DNA of 64,000 nt from Haloarcula taiwanensis (GCA_002844335.1 CP019154.1:310001-374000), one strand, 5' to 3'; positions 32,890-42,617 are shown, numbered from the stretch's first letter. The notes: generated from the letters alone by a model not told the origin. Program-made: numbers and translations.

Positions 32890-33798
32890 TCAGGTGAACA
32901 GCCAGACGAGAAGCGAAAGCGTTCCGATGGAGACGACCGTCGACGTGAAGACGTTTAGCGAGGCAAACGCCGCGTCGCCGCCGAGTTCCGTCGTGTAGAC
33001 GTACGTCGACACCGCCGTTGGGGTGCCGAGCATCACAACCGCCGCGCTCAGCGCCGTCGTGTCCATCGACAGCGAGGAGTACACCAGCCACGCCAGCGCC
33101 GGCATCCACAGCACCTTCAGCCCGACGACGCTGACGGTCTTCTGCAGGTCCGCCACGGGGAGGTCCGTGTCGAGCGTCGCACCGATACACAGCAGGGCGA
33201 CCGGGAGCGCCAGTTCGGCCGGCGGACCGAGCGCACCGACGAGTGGCTCCGGAACGGACAGCGACAGGACCGAGGCTGTGATACCGGCCACCAGTGCGAT
33301 GAGAACGGGGTTCGTGAGGAGTTTCCTGCACTCGCCCAGCAGCGAGGCGTCGCTGCCGTTGATGCGGACCAGCAGGAACACCGTCACCGGGACGTGAGTC
33401 ACCGCGCCGATGCCGAGGATGACGCTGGCGACGGCTGTCGCTTCGCTGCCCATCGTCGCCGCTACGAGCGGCAGGCCGAGAAACCCCATGTTGCTGTGAT
33501 ACGACTGCACGACCGACACGCTCCGGCGACCCGCCGACTCTAGCCGTCGATGGACGAGCCAGCCCAGCGCTATCGTCAGTCCGATGACGGCCCAGAACCC
33601 CCCGAGGAGCGCCGGCGAGATAATCTCCTGTAACGGGCGGTTGTAGGTAGACCGGAATATGAGCGCCGGCAGCGCGACGGTAAAGACGAGTGTGGTGAGG
33701 ATATCCGTCCGCCGCTCGGTCAGCAGCCCGAAGTGACCGGCAGCGACGCCGGTCGAAAGAAACGCGACCATGAACCCGAGCTGCCCGAGAACGGCCAT
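32890..33798 (-). CDS. AEC (auxin efflux carrier) family permease
   Basis: 302 residues from the ATG at 33798 (the longer frame begins with TTG). About ten hydrophobic helices. Family patterns include LPALIFRSTYNRPL, FLGLPLVAATMGSEATAVAS and CIGATLDTDLPV. AEC carriers move organic anions or amino acids; the substrate is unknown. It starts 49 bases before the cupin gene. Confidence 0.82.
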   Translation of the reverse strand: MAVLGQLGFMVAFLSTGVAAGHFGLLTERRTDILTTLVFTVALPALIFRSTYNRPLQEIISPALLGGFWAVIGLTIALGWLVHRRLESAGRRSVSVVQSYHSNMGFLGLPLVAATMGSEATAVASVILGIGAVTHVPVTVFLLVRINGSDASLLGECRKLLTNPVLIALVAGITASVLSLSVPEPLVGALGPPAELALPVALLCIGATLDTDLPVADLQKTVSVVGLKVLWMPALAWLVYSSLSMDTTALSAAVVMLGTPTAVSTYVYTTELGGDAAFASLNVFTSTVVSIGTLSLLVWLFT

Positions 33799-33960
33799 GT
33801 TGGTGCCCAATCGGTTCGAACGCTTGACCCTTTCGTCACAGGCGAAAGCGAATTTTAATCATGTAGTTCCCGCGCGGAGGGAGTCGGTTCCGCTCCCAGC
33901 CAGGGCGTGGCGGCCCGACAACAAGCCTTTACCCGCACCGTCGCGTATCTCGCGCCAACA

Positions 33961-35367
33961 ATGGTACTCGACAATCTGGGGAGTTCACTCCGGGGGACAC
34001 TTGACGACCTCCGGGGGAAATCCCGGCTCTCTGAAGAAGACATCGAGGACATCGTCAAGGAGATTCAGCGGTCGCTGTTGCAGGCCGATGTGGATGTCGG
34101 GCTCGTGCAGGACCTCTCCGACAGCATCGAAACACGCGCGCTGGATGAGGAACCGCCGGCGGGGACGACCCCGCGGGACTGGGTCCTGCGAATCGTCTAC
34201 GAGGAACTGGTCGACCTCGTCGGCGAGTCGACCGAACTCCCGCTAGAAGAGCAGACCATCATGCTCGCCGGCCTGTACGGGTCGGGGAAGACGACGACGG
34301 CCGCGAAGATGGCGTGGTGGTTCTCGACGAAAGGACTCCGGCCGGCTATCATCCAGACTGACACGGACCGGCCCGGTGCGTACGACCAGTCCAAGGAGAT
34401 GGCCGAACGAGCTGAAGTCGACTTCTACGGCGACCCCGACGAGGACGACCCGGTGAAGATCGCCCGCGACGGGCTGGAAGCGACGGCGAACGCGGACGTT
34501 CGTATCGTCGACACGGCAGGTCGTGACGGCCTGAACGAGGAACTCATCGAACAGATCGAGCGCATTGAGCAGGAGGTCCAGCCCGACCGGGACCTGCTCG
34601 TGCTGGACGCGGCGATGGGCCAGAGCGCCAAGAGCCAGGCCGCCGACTTCGAGGAAGCCATCGGCATCGACGGCGTCGTCATCACCAAACTCGACGGGAC
34701 GGCGAAAGGTGGCGGCGCGCTCGCCGCCGTCAACGAGACGGACTCGACCATCGCCTTCCTCGGTTCCGGGGAGACGGTCAAGGACATCGAGCGCTTCGAA
34801 CCGTCGGGGTTCATCTCTCGACTGCTCGGCATGGGCGACCTCAAACAGCTCACCGAGCGCGTCGAGCGCGCGATGGAGGAGACCCAAGAGGGCGACGACG
34901 AGGACTGGGACCCCGAGGACATGCTAGAGGGGCAGTTCACCCTCAAGGACATGCGCAAGCAGATGCAGACGATGAACAACATGGGGCCGCTCGACCAGGT
35001 GATGGACATGATTCCCGGCCTGGGCGGCGGGCTGATGGATCAGCTCCCCGACGACGCGATGGACGTGACACAGGAGCGGATGCGTGACTTCGACGTTATC
35101 ATGGACTCGATGACTGAGGAGGAACTGGAGAACCCCCGCGTCGTCGGTCAGTCCCGGACCGAACGCATCTGTCGCGGCTCGGGCAAGCCCGAGGAGCGCG
35201 TGCGTGAACTCCTCCAGCAGCACAAGCAGATGGAGCAGATGCTCAAGCAGTTCCAGGGCATGGGCGACGGCGACATGGAGCGGATGATGAAACAGATGCA
35301 GCAGGGCGGTGGCGGTGGTGGCGGCATGGGCGGTATGGGCGGCGGCATGGGGCCGTTCGGCGACTGA
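33961..35367 (+). CDS. ffh: signal recognition particle 54 kDa protein
   Basis: 468 residues from the ATG at 33961. N domain about 1-90; GTPase G domain with G1 GLYGSGKT (104-111), [20 protein letters not shown] and [13 protein letters not shown]; methionine-rich M domain from about 320 ([37 protein letters not shown]) ending in a Gly-Met tail. It binds 7S RNA and signal peptides. The 18 codons upstream in the same frame are not conserved in type and contain the promoter. Confidence 0.95.
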   Translation: MVLDNLGSSLRGTLDDLRGKSRLSEEDIEDIVKEIQRSLLQADVDVGLVQDLSDSIETRALDEEPPAGTTPRDWVLRIVYEELVDLVGESTELPLEEQTIMLAGLYGSGKTTTAAKMAWWFSTKGLRPAIIQTDTDRPGAYDQSKEMAERAEVDFYGDPDEDDPVKIARDGLEATANADVRIVDTAGRDGLNEELIEQIERIEQEVQPDRDLLVLDAAMGQSAKSQAADFEEAIGIDGVVITKLDGTAKGGGALAAVNETDSTIAFLGSGETVKDIERFEPSGFISRLLGMGDLKQLTERVERAMEETQEGDDEDWDPEDMLEGQFTLKDMRKQMQTMNNMGPLDQVMDMIPGLGGGLMDQLPDDAMDVTQERMRDFDVIMDSMTEEELENPRVVGQSRTERICRGSGKPEERVRELLQQHKQMEQMLKQFQGMGDGDMERMMKQMQQGGGGGGGMGGMGGGMGPFGD

Positions 35368-35432
35368 CGCCGCTGTGTCGAGTCGCGGACTGTGATACCC
35401 TACGCTATTTTGATGATTTATATTCGAAATCC

Positions 35433-35455
35433 GGGCCAGAACTAAGGGTTGGCCC
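35433..35455 (+). other. stem-loop in the leader of the stress protein gene
   Basis: GGGCCA (35433-35438) and TGGCCC (35450-35455) form a perfect six-base stem with an 11-base loop. A GATTTATAT box at about 35415-35423 would start transcription just after or within this stem, 20-30 bases before the ATG at 35476. Confidence 0.4.
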
Positions 35456-35475
35456 GTCCTACGGATAAAGCGAGC

Positions 35476-35874
35476 ATGTACGAAATTGTCGCTGGGATAG
35501 ACAAAAGTGAGGCTCGTGGGACCGCCATCGCGGAAGCGATAACCGAGATTCCGATGGACGCCAGCCAGGTCCGCGTCACGTTGCTACACGACTTCGAGGA
35601 GAACCCCGAAGGTGCGTCCGTCGATCAGGTGGCCTCTATCCGTCGGGCACGGGAAGTCCTCGAAGAGGCTGGCGTCGAGGTGGCTCTGGAGGAGTCGAGC
35701 GGCGAACCGGCTGACGCCATCCTCCGGCTAGCTGACGAGCAGGACGCTGACATGATTGTCGTCGCCGGGCGCAAGCGGACGCCGACGGGTAAAGTGCTGT
35801 TCGGCAGCGTCACACAGAGCGTGATTCTGGGCACGGACCGCTCCGTGCTGGTCTGTAGCGGCGAAGAAGAGTAA
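35476..35874 (+). CDS. universal stress protein (UspA family)
   Basis: 132 residues from the ATG at 35476. Rossmann-like USP fold: YEIVAGIDKSEARG at the N-terminus, and VVAGRKRTPTGKVLFGSVTQSVILGTDRSVLVC, where G-x2-G-x9-G-S/T marks ATP-binding members. The exact role is unknown. It converges on the thioredoxin-like gene with an eight-base gap. Confidence 0.87.
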   Translation: MYEIVAGIDKSEARGTAIAEAITEIPMDASQVRVTLLHDFEENPEGASVDQVASIRRAREVLEEAGVEVALEESSGEPADAILRLADEQDADMIVVAGRKRTPTGKVLFGSVTQSVILGTDRSVLVCSGEEE

Positions 35875-35882
35875 CGCCGCGG

Positions 35883-36566
35883 TCAGACGCCGTACACTTC
35901 TTCGACCCGCTTAGCGAGCGGCGACGGGTCCGTCCGGCCAGTGATCCGCTCGACGGGGTCGCCGTCCTCGAACAGCACGACGGCGGGCGCCGCGTTGACA
36001 CCGACTGACCGACAGAACTCCGGCGACCGCTCGCCGGCGATGCCGCCGACCGGAACGCCGTCCGGGAACGCGGCCAGGACGTCGTCTAACTGTTCTTTCA
36101 TCGCTTCGCAGGGGTCACAGAACAGCTTCCATACGGTCACGACACACCGCTCGTGGGCGTCGACGAAGGCCTCGTAGCTGTCGTCGTCTAGATGTTCGAC
36201 CCCGTCGGGGACCGGCGTCTCCGGTCCCAGTTCGGTCGCCATCTGTGCCATCGTCGTCAGTTCCACGGTGGTGTAGGAGCCGTCGACGTTCGACCGCAGG
36301 GTCAGGAACGTGGCGAACTCCTCACGCGAGACGTCGAGTTCGTCGACGCGCTCGGCCGCTTCGGCAGCCGAATCGAGGCCGAACACGTCGGCGACGGACT
36401 CGTGGAACTCCGCGTCGCCCATCGTGACGTAGGTGTCGTAGTACACCTCGCGGTCGGCCTCGAATGCCTCTGTCGTGCTGACTTCGTCCGTCTCCTCGTC
36501 GATGACGGCAACGCCTTCCGACTGCAGCGCGTCAAGCAACGCTTCGGGAGAGCTTGTGTCCGACAT
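35883..36566 (-). CDS. thioredoxin-like domain protein at the end of the liv operon
   Basis: 227 residues. The first 115 residues are acidic and helical with no family recognised. Residues about 120-227 are a thioredoxin fold with active site FCDPC (WKLFCDPCEAM), an atypical CxPC-like centre, and a cis-proline region VNAAPAVVLFEDGDPV. It starts one base after livF stops, so it is co-transcribed with the transporter. Whether it serves the transporter or is general redox is unknown. Confidence 0.8.
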   Translation of the reverse strand: MSDTSSPEALLDALQSEGVAVIDEETDEVSTTEAFEADREVYYDTYVTMGDAEFHESVADVFGLDSAAEAAERVDELDVSREEFATFLTLRSNVDGSYTTVELTTMAQMATELGPETPVPDGVEHLDDDSYEAFVDAHERCVVTVWKLFCDPCEAMKEQLDDVLAAFPDGVPVGGIAGERSPEFCRSVGVNAAPAVVLFEDGDPVERITGRTDPSPLAKRVEEVYGV

Positions 36567-37310
36567 TCAGACACCCAGATATTTGTCGCGCGTTTCTTGA
36601 TCTTGCTGTAGTTCCTCGGCGGGTCCCTCGAAGACCACTTCTCCGCGATCCAGCACGTAACACCGGTCGGCAATCTTCATCGCCGCTACGGCGTTTTGCT
36701 CGACCAGCAGTATCGTCGTCCCGTCCTCGCTGATACGTTCGATGGCGTTCTCGACGGACTCGATGATCTGGGGGGCCAGCCCCTCGTACGGCTCGTCGAG
36801 CATCAACAGGTCGGTGCTCTGATGGAGCGCGCGGGCGATAGCGAGCATCTGCTGCTCACCGCCCGAGAGCGTGCCGGCCTTCTGGGAGCGTCGCTCGTCG
36901 AGTCGCGGGAAGTACTCGTAGATCTCCGCCGTCGACATCCCTTCGTCGCGGAAGTCGAGCTTCCGCCGCCAGGTGTTCGACTTGTTGCGGACGGTGTCCG
37001 CGAGGTGGAGGTTCTCGGCGACGGTCAGATCAGTGAACACGCGCCGTTCTTCCGGGACCAGCGAGATGCCGCGGACGGCGATGTCCTCTGGCGGCTGGTT
37101 CGTGATGTCCGTTCCGTCGAACTCGATACGGCCGCTCCGGACATCCGGCGGCGTCGCCCCGGAGATACACCGGAGTGTCGAGGTCTTCCCCGCGCCGTTT
37201 CGGCCCAGCAGGGCCGTGATTTCGCCGTCATCGACGTTCATCGACACGTCCTGGATGATGTGGCTCTCGCCGTAGTAGCCGTTGATGTTGTCCACGTCGA
37301 GCAGCGTCAT
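36567..37310 (-). CDS. livF: branched-chain amino acid type ABC transporter ATP-binding protein LivF
   Basis: 247 residues. Walker A GRNGAGKTS (about residue 36), Q-loop, signature GTLSGGEQQMLAIARAL, Walker B LLMLDEPYEGLAP, switch His in LLVEQNAV region. The LivF type is shown by EGLAPQIIESV. It overlaps livG by four bases (ATGA). Confidence 0.93.
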   Translation of the reverse strand: MTLLDVDNINGYYGESHIIQDVSMNVDDGEITALLGRNGAGKTSTLRCISGATPPDVRSGRIEFDGTDITNQPPEDIAVRGISLVPEERRVFTDLTVAENLHLADTVRNKSNTWRRKLDFRDEGMSTAEIYEYFPRLDERRSQKAGTLSGGEQQMLAIARALHQSTDLLMLDEPYEGLAPQIIESVENAIERISEDGTTILLVEQNAVAAMKIADRCYVLDRGEVVFEGPAEELQQDQETRDKYLGV

Positions 37311-38065
37311 TCTTCGACACCTCCAAGATACGCTTCCTGTACCGCAGGATCGTTCTGTACTTCCGTCGGCGTCCCTTCCGCGATGACTGCTCCGCGGTTG
37401 AGGACGACGATTCGGTCCGAGATGTCGAAGACGATCTCCATGTCGTGTTCGACAAGCAGGAAGGTCAGGTCGAGGTCCTCCTTGACTCGCTTGATGAGCT
37501 TGACGGTCGATTTCGTTTCGTCGGGGCTCATTCCGGCAGTCGGTTCGTCCATCAACAGCATATCCGGCTCGGCGGCCAGCGCGATGCCGAGTTCGAGCCG
37601 GCGCTTGTTCCCGTAGTCGAGGCTATCGGCCTGATTCTCCCGCTCGTCGTACAGGCCGACCGACTCGAGGACCTCGTTCGCCAGTTCGTCGACCGCCGGG
37701 TAGCTGTTCTGATTCCGGAAGAAATTGAACCGGAACGAGCCGTGCTCGGCCGCCAGTGCCGCGATGGTCGCGTTCTCCTTGACGGTTAGTTCGGGGAAGA
37801 TAGAGGCCGTCTGGAAGGACTTGCTCATCCCTCGCTGGACGACCTCGTGTGGGTCCATCCCGATGATGGAATCCCCCTGGAACGCGATCTCGCCGTAGCT
37901 TGGTTCGAGCCGCCTGGTGACGAGGTTGATGAACGTCGACTTCCCCGCGCCGTTGGGGCCGATGAGGCTCACGCCCTCCCCCTGTTCTATCTCCAGGTCC
38001 ACCTCGTCGACGGCTGTGAGGCCGCCGAACTGTTTGGTGAGCTGTTCCGTTTTGAGGACCGTCAT
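37307..38065 (-). CDS. livG: branched-chain amino acid type ABC transporter ATP-binding protein LivG
   Basis: 252 residues. Walker A GPNGAGKSTFIN (about residue 37), a signature region lying in DYGNKRRLELGIALA, Walker B MLLMDEPTAGMSP, and LLVEHDMEIVFDISDRI. The GMSPDETKSTVKLIK segment is typical of LivG. It overlaps livM and livF by ATGA on both sides, so the operon is fully coupled. Confidence 0.93.
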   Translation of the reverse strand: MTVLKTEQLTKQFGGLTAVDEVDLEIEQGEGVSLIGPNGAGKSTFINLVTRRLEPSYGEIAFQGDSIIGMDPHEVVQRGMSKSFQTASIFPELTVKENATIAALAAEHGSFRFNFFRNQNSYPAVDELANEVLESVGLYDERENQADSLDYGNKRRLELGIALAAEPDMLLMDEPTAGMSPDETKSTVKLIKRVKEDLDLTFLLVEHDMEIVFDISDRIVVLNRGAVIAEGTPTEVQNDPAVQEAYLGGVEE

Positions 38066-39153
38066 TCGTCCTCACCCCCGACAACCATGTCACGAAGGTA
38101 GTCGATACCGCCCCAGATCCCGTTGGGGAAGAGGACGACAGCGACGACGAATACGATACCAAGAATGAGGTGCCAGAACGGGCCGAGCGTCTCGAACCCG
38201 CTGACGATGTTCTCGATGTACAGATACAGGCCGGCACCGAACAGCGGCCCGAACAGCGACCCGACGCCGCCGAGCACAGTCATGATGACGACGCGGCCGG
38301 ATTCGGTCCAGTACAGCGACTCCAGTGGCACGTAGTTCCCCTCAATGGCGAACAGGCTCCCGGCGATGCCGGCGAAGGCAGCCGAGATGATAAACGCCAT
38401 CAGCTTGTACCGCCAGACGTCGAGGCCGACGAACTCCGCCCGCCGCTCGTTCTCTCGAATCGCGCGGAACACGGTCCCGTACGGCGAGTGGAGGATGCGG
38501 TTCGCCATCGCGACCGACAGCACCGTCATGACGGCCACGAACACGTACAGCATGTTGTCGACCAGCATCGACAGCGGGAACGGCACGCCGCCGTGGATGT
38601 CGATGACGCCCAGCAGGCTGCCGATGTCCACGGAGGTGAAGCCGTTCTCACCGTTCGTCAGGAAGGCCAGCGGCGAGGCCGCCAGGTAGAACGACATCTG
38701 GCCAAACGTCAGCGTCAGGATGGCGAAATAAATCCCACCGCGGCGCAGCGACAGGAAGCCGACGATCCACGCCAGCAACACGGCAAACGCCGTGCCGGCG
38801 AGCAACACCAGCAGCGGCGAGCTACTGACGCTCGCGCTGAAGATACCGGCGGCGTAGGCTGCGCCCCCGAAGAAGACGGCGTGACCGAACGACAGCAGGC
38901 CGGTGTACCCCAGCAGGATGTCGAACCCAACGGCGAAGATACCGTAGATGAGAATCAGCGTCGCCAGCTGCGTGTAGCCGTTGAGGTAGTTGTTGAAGAG
39001 GAACGGGAAGACGGCCACGCCCACGACTGTGAGCAGTACCGTCGATATCTCCCGGTCGCGGAAGCTGGCCCACCGGTCGGCGAGGCCGCCGGTGACCTCC
39101 GCCTCAGCGTCGGCCGCTGCCGTGGCGGTCGCGTCACCCGGTTCGTCGCTCAT
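38062..39153 (-). CDS. livM: branched-chain amino acid type ABC transporter permease LivM
   Basis: 363 residues, about ten helices after a charged N-terminus of 30 residues. LivM family pattern DILLGYTGLLSFGHAVFFGGAAYAAGI and RAIRENERRAEFVGLDVWRYK are clear. It pairs with LivH to form the channel. ATGA overlaps at both ends. Confidence 0.93.
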   Translation of the reverse strand: MSDEPGDATATAAADAEAEVTGGLADRWASFRDREISTVLLTVVGVAVFPFLFNNYLNGYTQLATLILIYGIFAVGFDILLGYTGLLSFGHAVFFGGAAYAAGIFSASVSSSPLLVLLAGTAFAVLLAWIVGFLSLRRGGIYFAILTLTFGQMSFYLAASPLAFLTNGENGFTSVDIGSLLGVIDIHGGVPFPLSMLVDNMLYVFVAVMTVLSVAMANRILHSPYGTVFRAIRENERRAEFVGLDVWRYKLMAFIISAAFAGIAGSLFAIEGNYVPLESLYWTESGRVVIMTVLGGVGSLFGPLFGAGLYLYIENIVSGFETLGPFWHLILGIVFVVAVVLFPNGIWGGIDYLRDMVVGGEDE

Positions 39154-40088
39154 GAGACGTCCACCTCCGAGCCCAGCAGACCCTGCGGACGCACCAGCAA
39201 GACGAGTGCCGCGAGCGCGTAGATACCGACCTGACTCCAGGCGGCGTACCCAGTCTGGATGAGGAGCACCTGTAGGGTTCCAAGCATCAGCCCGGCCACG
39301 ACGGCCCCCTCTATTTTCCCGACGCCGCCGATAACGACAGTCAGAAACGCCGGAACCAACTGTTCAGTCCCGATGTTCGGATTGACATTGGCGAGCGGAC
39401 CGCCAACGACACCAGCCACGCCGGCGAGTGCAGCACCGATGCCGAACACGACGAGGTACGGCCGGCTCAGTTTAATTCCCAGGAGGCGAACCATCTCACC
39501 GTCGAGGGTACCGGCCTGGACGATGAGTCCGAAGTCAGTGTACTCAACGAGGCCGTACACGCCCAGGACGAGGACTGCCGTAATCGCGATGACGCCGAGT
39601 CGCCAGCGCGGGAAGTTCCCAACGACGGGCAACGCGATGGGGCCGGATGCCCACGATGGCTGTGGGAACGGCTGGCTGTTCCCGCCAAGCAGCGCCCGGA
39701 GCAGTTCCTGGACGATGATTGCGAGCCCGAAGGTCACGAGAATCTGGTCCGTGTCGGGGCGGTCGTAGAACGCCTGTGCGACGAATCGCTCCATCAGGAG
39801 GCCGACGACGAACACGACAATCGGCACGATGATGAGCGCGGCGACGAACCCCAGACCGATGCCGTATGACTGGATGCCCCACTCTGCTAACTGGCCGTTG
39901 TTCAACGGGACCTGACCAGTTATGAACAGCCCCAGATACGCGCCGACGAGGTACAGTGCCCCGTGGGCGAAATTCACGAACTTCAGTGTCCCAAGGATAA
40001 TCGACAGTCCAACCGCGAGTAGGACGTAAATCGCACCCTGTTGCAACCCGTTTAGTAAGATAGTGAGGATGTCCGCGAGTAGCGTCAC
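39150..40088 (-). CDS. livH: branched-chain amino acid type ABC transporter permease LivH
   Basis: 312 residues from the GTG at 40088. A GGGGGGAG ribosome site lies six bases before it, deciding this start over the GTG at 40109. About eight helices; LSIILGTLKFVNFAHGALYLVGAYLG and the C-terminal permease segments are typical. It follows livK after a 132-base gap containing a hairpin and begins the coupled livHMGF block. Confidence 0.92.
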   Translation of the reverse strand: MTLLADILTILLNGLQQGAIYVLLAVGLSIILGTLKFVNFAHGALYLVGAYLGLFITGQVPLNNGQLAEWGIQSYGIGLGFVAALIIVPIVVFVVGLLMERFVAQAFYDRPDTDQILVTFGLAIIVQELLRALLGGNSQPFPQPSWASGPIALPVVGNFPRWRLGVIAITAVLVLGVYGLVEYTDFGLIVQAGTLDGEMVRLLGIKLSRPYLVVFGIGAALAGVAGVVGGPLANVNPNIGTEQLVPAFLTVVIGGVGKIEGAVVAGLMLGTLQVLLIQTGYAAWSQVGIYALAALVLLVRPQGLLGSEVDVS

Positions 40089-40170
40089 GTCGGACTCCCC
40101 CCACTGCACTCCGCTCGTACTATCTGCGTATTCCTAATCATGCTAGTTTTTGTGTATCAAGTAAGGCGAC

Positions 40171-40192
40171 CTCATGAACTATAAATCATGAG
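40171..40192 (-). other. hairpin with TATA-like loop between livK and livH
   Basis: CTCATGA (40171-40177) and TCATGAG (40186-40192) are perfect inverted repeats around an eight-base AT-rich loop. It lies 29 bases after the livK stop on the minus strand. It could stabilise or trim livK mRNA, giving excess binding protein, or its TTTATAG loop could be an internal promoter for livH. Confidence 0.5.
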
Positions 40193-40220
40193 GGAACCGG
40201 TCCCCTGTCGGGATTATGGC

Positions 40221-41609
40221 CTATTCGTCGCCGTATTCGCCGAGTTCACACTCCGCGGCCGGCCCGGAATCGCACGCGTATCCGACATCGTCCCGGGACG
40301 TGACCTCGACGATTTCGATGAAGTTCCCGTCGCCCTGTTCGCTCTCCGGGAGTCCGCGGGCAACTGGAATCGCTCGCTGGGCCTGGTGGTCGCAGGCCCG
40401 CATCGTCTCCTCGCCCATGCCGATATTGTTGTAGTTGTAGTCTTCCAGTTCGCGGATGACTTCCGGCGGGTAGAACGTTCCCGCCCGCTCGGCGGCAGCC
40501 GCGTACTGGAGCGTCTGGGCGTAGGCGAGCTGGGCCGGGCCAGAGGGAACACGGTCGTACTCGTTCTGGAACACCTCCGTGAACGCGTTCGAGGGCTCGT
40601 TGTCGATCTGGGAGTCCCAAGCAATCGTTCCGAAGACGCCCTCGATAGCCCCGCCGGCGGCCTGTGCCATCGGTCGGTTGTACAGCGGGACGACGATTTC
40701 CATGTCCTCGTCGATACCGGCATCGACGGCCTGGGAGACGGAGTTCGCGCCGTCCAGCCCGTAGTGGTCGAGCAGCAACACGTCCGCGCCGCTGTTTGCT
40801 GCCTCCGAGAGGTACGACGAGAAGTCGCTGGTCCCGAGCGGCGTCGGCACGCTATCGACCTGCTCCCAGCCGATTTCCGAGAGGAACTGGTTCATCGACT
40901 CCTGGACGGTCTGGCCCCAGGAGTAGTCGGCGTACAGCTGGTAGAAGGAGTTATCCGAGCCGTACTCGCTTTCGAGCACCGGCGCAAGCGCCTGTCCGGT
41001 CATGTACGCGTTGAACATCTCCCGGAAGCCGTACCGGGCGCAGTCTTTTCCGGTCGTGTCGTTGGAGTGAGTCAGGCAGGCCATGAACATGACCTTCTCC
41101 TGCTGGCAGAGGCCCTGGACGGCGATGGCCACCGCGCTGGAGGAGCCACCAGAGATCATCACTACGTCATCCCGGTTTATCATCCGCGAAGCGGCCTGTC
41201 GGGCGGTGTCGGCGTCGGTCGCTGTGTCGCCGTTCACCGACTCGACCGTATAGCCAAGGACGCCGTCTCCGCTGAGGTCCTCGAAGCTGTCCACCCAGCC
41301 ACCCCCGTTATTGAGGTGTTTCTGGGCGAGTTCGTACGCCCGGAGCTCGTCTTGCCCCTCAGACGAGTAGGGTCCGGACTGTGGCACGTTGAACCCGAAC
41401 GTGACCGTGTCGCCCTCGACCGGGAAGTTCCCGAGCGACGGGTAGTCGTCGCCGCCGTCGCCACCACCGCCGTCGCCACCGTCGCCACCACCGCCGTCGC
41501 CACCGTCGCCACCGGAGCAACCGGCCAGTCCTGTTAGCCCTGCCACACCTGCGACGCCCGTACTCTTCAGCAACTGTCGTCGGTTGACCGATCTGCCATT
41601 AGTTGGCAT
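40221..41609 (-). CDS. livK: branched-chain amino acid type ABC transporter substrate-binding protein (Tat lipoprotein)
   Basis: 462 residues from the ATG at 41609. SVNRRQLLKSTGVAGVAG and lipobox LAGC give a twin-arginine lipoprotein signal. A 24-residue Gly/Asp repeat linker follows, then the Leu/Ile/Val-binding fold (VTFGFNVPQSGPYSSEGQDELRAYE). It binds substrate outside and delivers it to LivHM. The nature of the substrate is not certain; relatives also bind urea, amides or aromatic compounds. Gene order livK-H-M-G-F. Confidence 0.9.
   Translation of the reverse strand: MPTNGRSVNRRQLLKSTGVAGVAGLTGLAGCSGGDGGDGGGGDGGDGGGGDGGDDYPSLGNFPVEGDTVTFGFNVPQSGPYSSEGQDELRAYELAQKHLNNGGGWVDSFEDLSGDGVLGYTVESVNGDTATDADTARQAASRMINRDDVVMISGGSSSAVAIAVQGLCQQEKVMFMACLTHSNDTTGKDCARYGFREMFNAYMTGQALAPVLESEYGSDNSFYQLYADYSWGQTVQESMNQFLSEIGWEQVDSVPTPLGTSDFSSYLSEAANSGADVLLLDHYGLDGANSVSQAVDAGIDEDMEIVVPLYNRPMAQAAGGAIEGVFGTIAWDSQIDNEPSNAFTEVFQNEYDRVPSGPAQLAYAQTLQYAAAAERAGTFYPPEVIRELEDYNYNNIGMGEETMRACDHQAQRAIPVARGLPESEQGDGNFIEIVEVTSRDDVGYACDSGPAAECELGEYGDE
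41449..41515. repeat. Gly/Asp-coding tandem repeats in livK
   Basis: The linker after the lipobox is made of near-exact repeats of CCGCCGTCGCCACC type units, coding GGDGGDGGGGDGGDGGGGDG. Slippage here could change linker length between strains. Confidence 0.75.
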
Positions 41610-41629
41610 GTTCCATACGGTGTGTGTAT

Positions 41630-41637
41630 ATATCATA
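41630..41637 (-). promoter_or_regulatory. TATA-like box of the liv operon
   Basis: TTATGATA on the minus strand is centred about 25 bases before the livK ATG at 41609, so the operon is probably transcribed as a leaderless mRNA. Confidence 0.5.
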
Positions 41638-41740
41638 ATAGTTTCGGTAGGTTAACTAACGATTTAACATCTACAGGCCGACAGATTCCGGGTAAATTGC
41701 GATCCGCAGACTTATTTCGATCTGAATGGTTTGTTATAGC

Positions 41741-42592
41741 ATGGCGAGGAACGCAGGGTGGCAGCTACTCGTCCTCACCGTCGTCGTTACCGCAGGCTGT
41801 GGGGGATTCGGGTTCAGCGGCGGCGACGGCTCGCCGACGCCGGTGACGCCCGCTCCGGTACCGACCGACTCTGCGACCGCGTATCCGGCCGGCGTTGGAC
41901 CGACGGGTGTCACCAGCCCATCTCTGCTTGGGTCCGCACACGGCGACCGCCTCAACGGAACCGGGTACACGCTGACGATGACCCGCACCGTCAGATATGC
42001 AAACGGGTCGTTGCGGTCCCACCTTCGAGTCCACGTCGCGCTGGACAAGAACCGGACACATCTCGCGAACATCTCTGTCCGTGGACATGCAGCCCCAGTG
42101 CTCCTCGGCCGACCGCCGGCGACCGCCTCGTTCTGGTCCGACGGCGACACGTATCTCCGTCGACTTGTGCGCGACAACCGCACGGTCTACAACGAGTACG
42201 ACCCGCCGGACAGCTACGCTGGTACGTGGCAATACTGGGTCCACACCGCCGCGCTGAACGGGCGTCCTGCCGCCGACGTCACTCGAACTGTTGCTCCGTT
42301 CCACACTCGGACCTCGCGGTCCGGGCGGTCCGACGGGGCGGTCTACGTCATCAGCGGTGACCGACTGCGGGACAACGCAACGTCGACAGTGTGGGCGAGC
42401 CGGAAGAACGCGACGCTCGTCGCCCACGTCACCCGGTCGGGACTCGTCCGCAACTACCGGACCGAGTACACGACGGTCACGGACGGCGGCGACCCGATCA
42501 CCGTCACCAGAACTGTTCGGTTTACCAAGGTCGGGAACACGATGGTCGGGCCGCCGCCGTGGCGCGACAGGGCACAGTCGACTCCCGACTGA
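41741..42592 (+). CDS. lipoprotein, haloarchaeal DUF7537-like
   Basis: 283 residues from the ATG of MARNAGWQLLVLTVVVTAGCGG. The signal ends in a lipobox (TAGC). The mature part is a Thr/Pro-rich linker followed by a beta-rich domain with a LolA-like flavour. Seven N-x-S/T sequons suggest glycosylation. A CTTATTTC box lies about 30 bases before the ATG. Function unknown; divergent from livK. Confidence 0.72.
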   Translation: MARNAGWQLLVLTVVVTAGCGGFGFSGGDGSPTPVTPAPVPTDSATAYPAGVGPTGVTSPSLLGSAHGDRLNGTGYTLTMTRTVRYANGSLRSHLRVHVALDKNRTHLANISVRGHAAPVLLGRPPATASFWSDGDTYLRRLVRDNRTVYNEYDPPDSYAGTWQYWVHTAALNGRPAADVTRTVAPFHTRTSRSGRSDGAVYVISGDRLRDNATSTVWASRKNATLVAHVTRSGLVRNYRTEYTTVTDGGDPITVTRTVRFTKVGNTMVGPPPWRDRAQSTPD

Positions 42593-42617
42593 GCCGTCGC
42601 CAGCGCTATCAGGGGGC

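Noticed and set aside
33907..33960. Longer ffh start
   Set aside because: The added residues are basic and the region carries the promoter; SRP54 proteins begin at MVLDNLG-like sequences.
41449..41515. CRISPR-like repeat array
   Set aside because: The short repeats are contiguous, in frame, and code for the Gly/Asp linker of the lipoprotein; no spacers.
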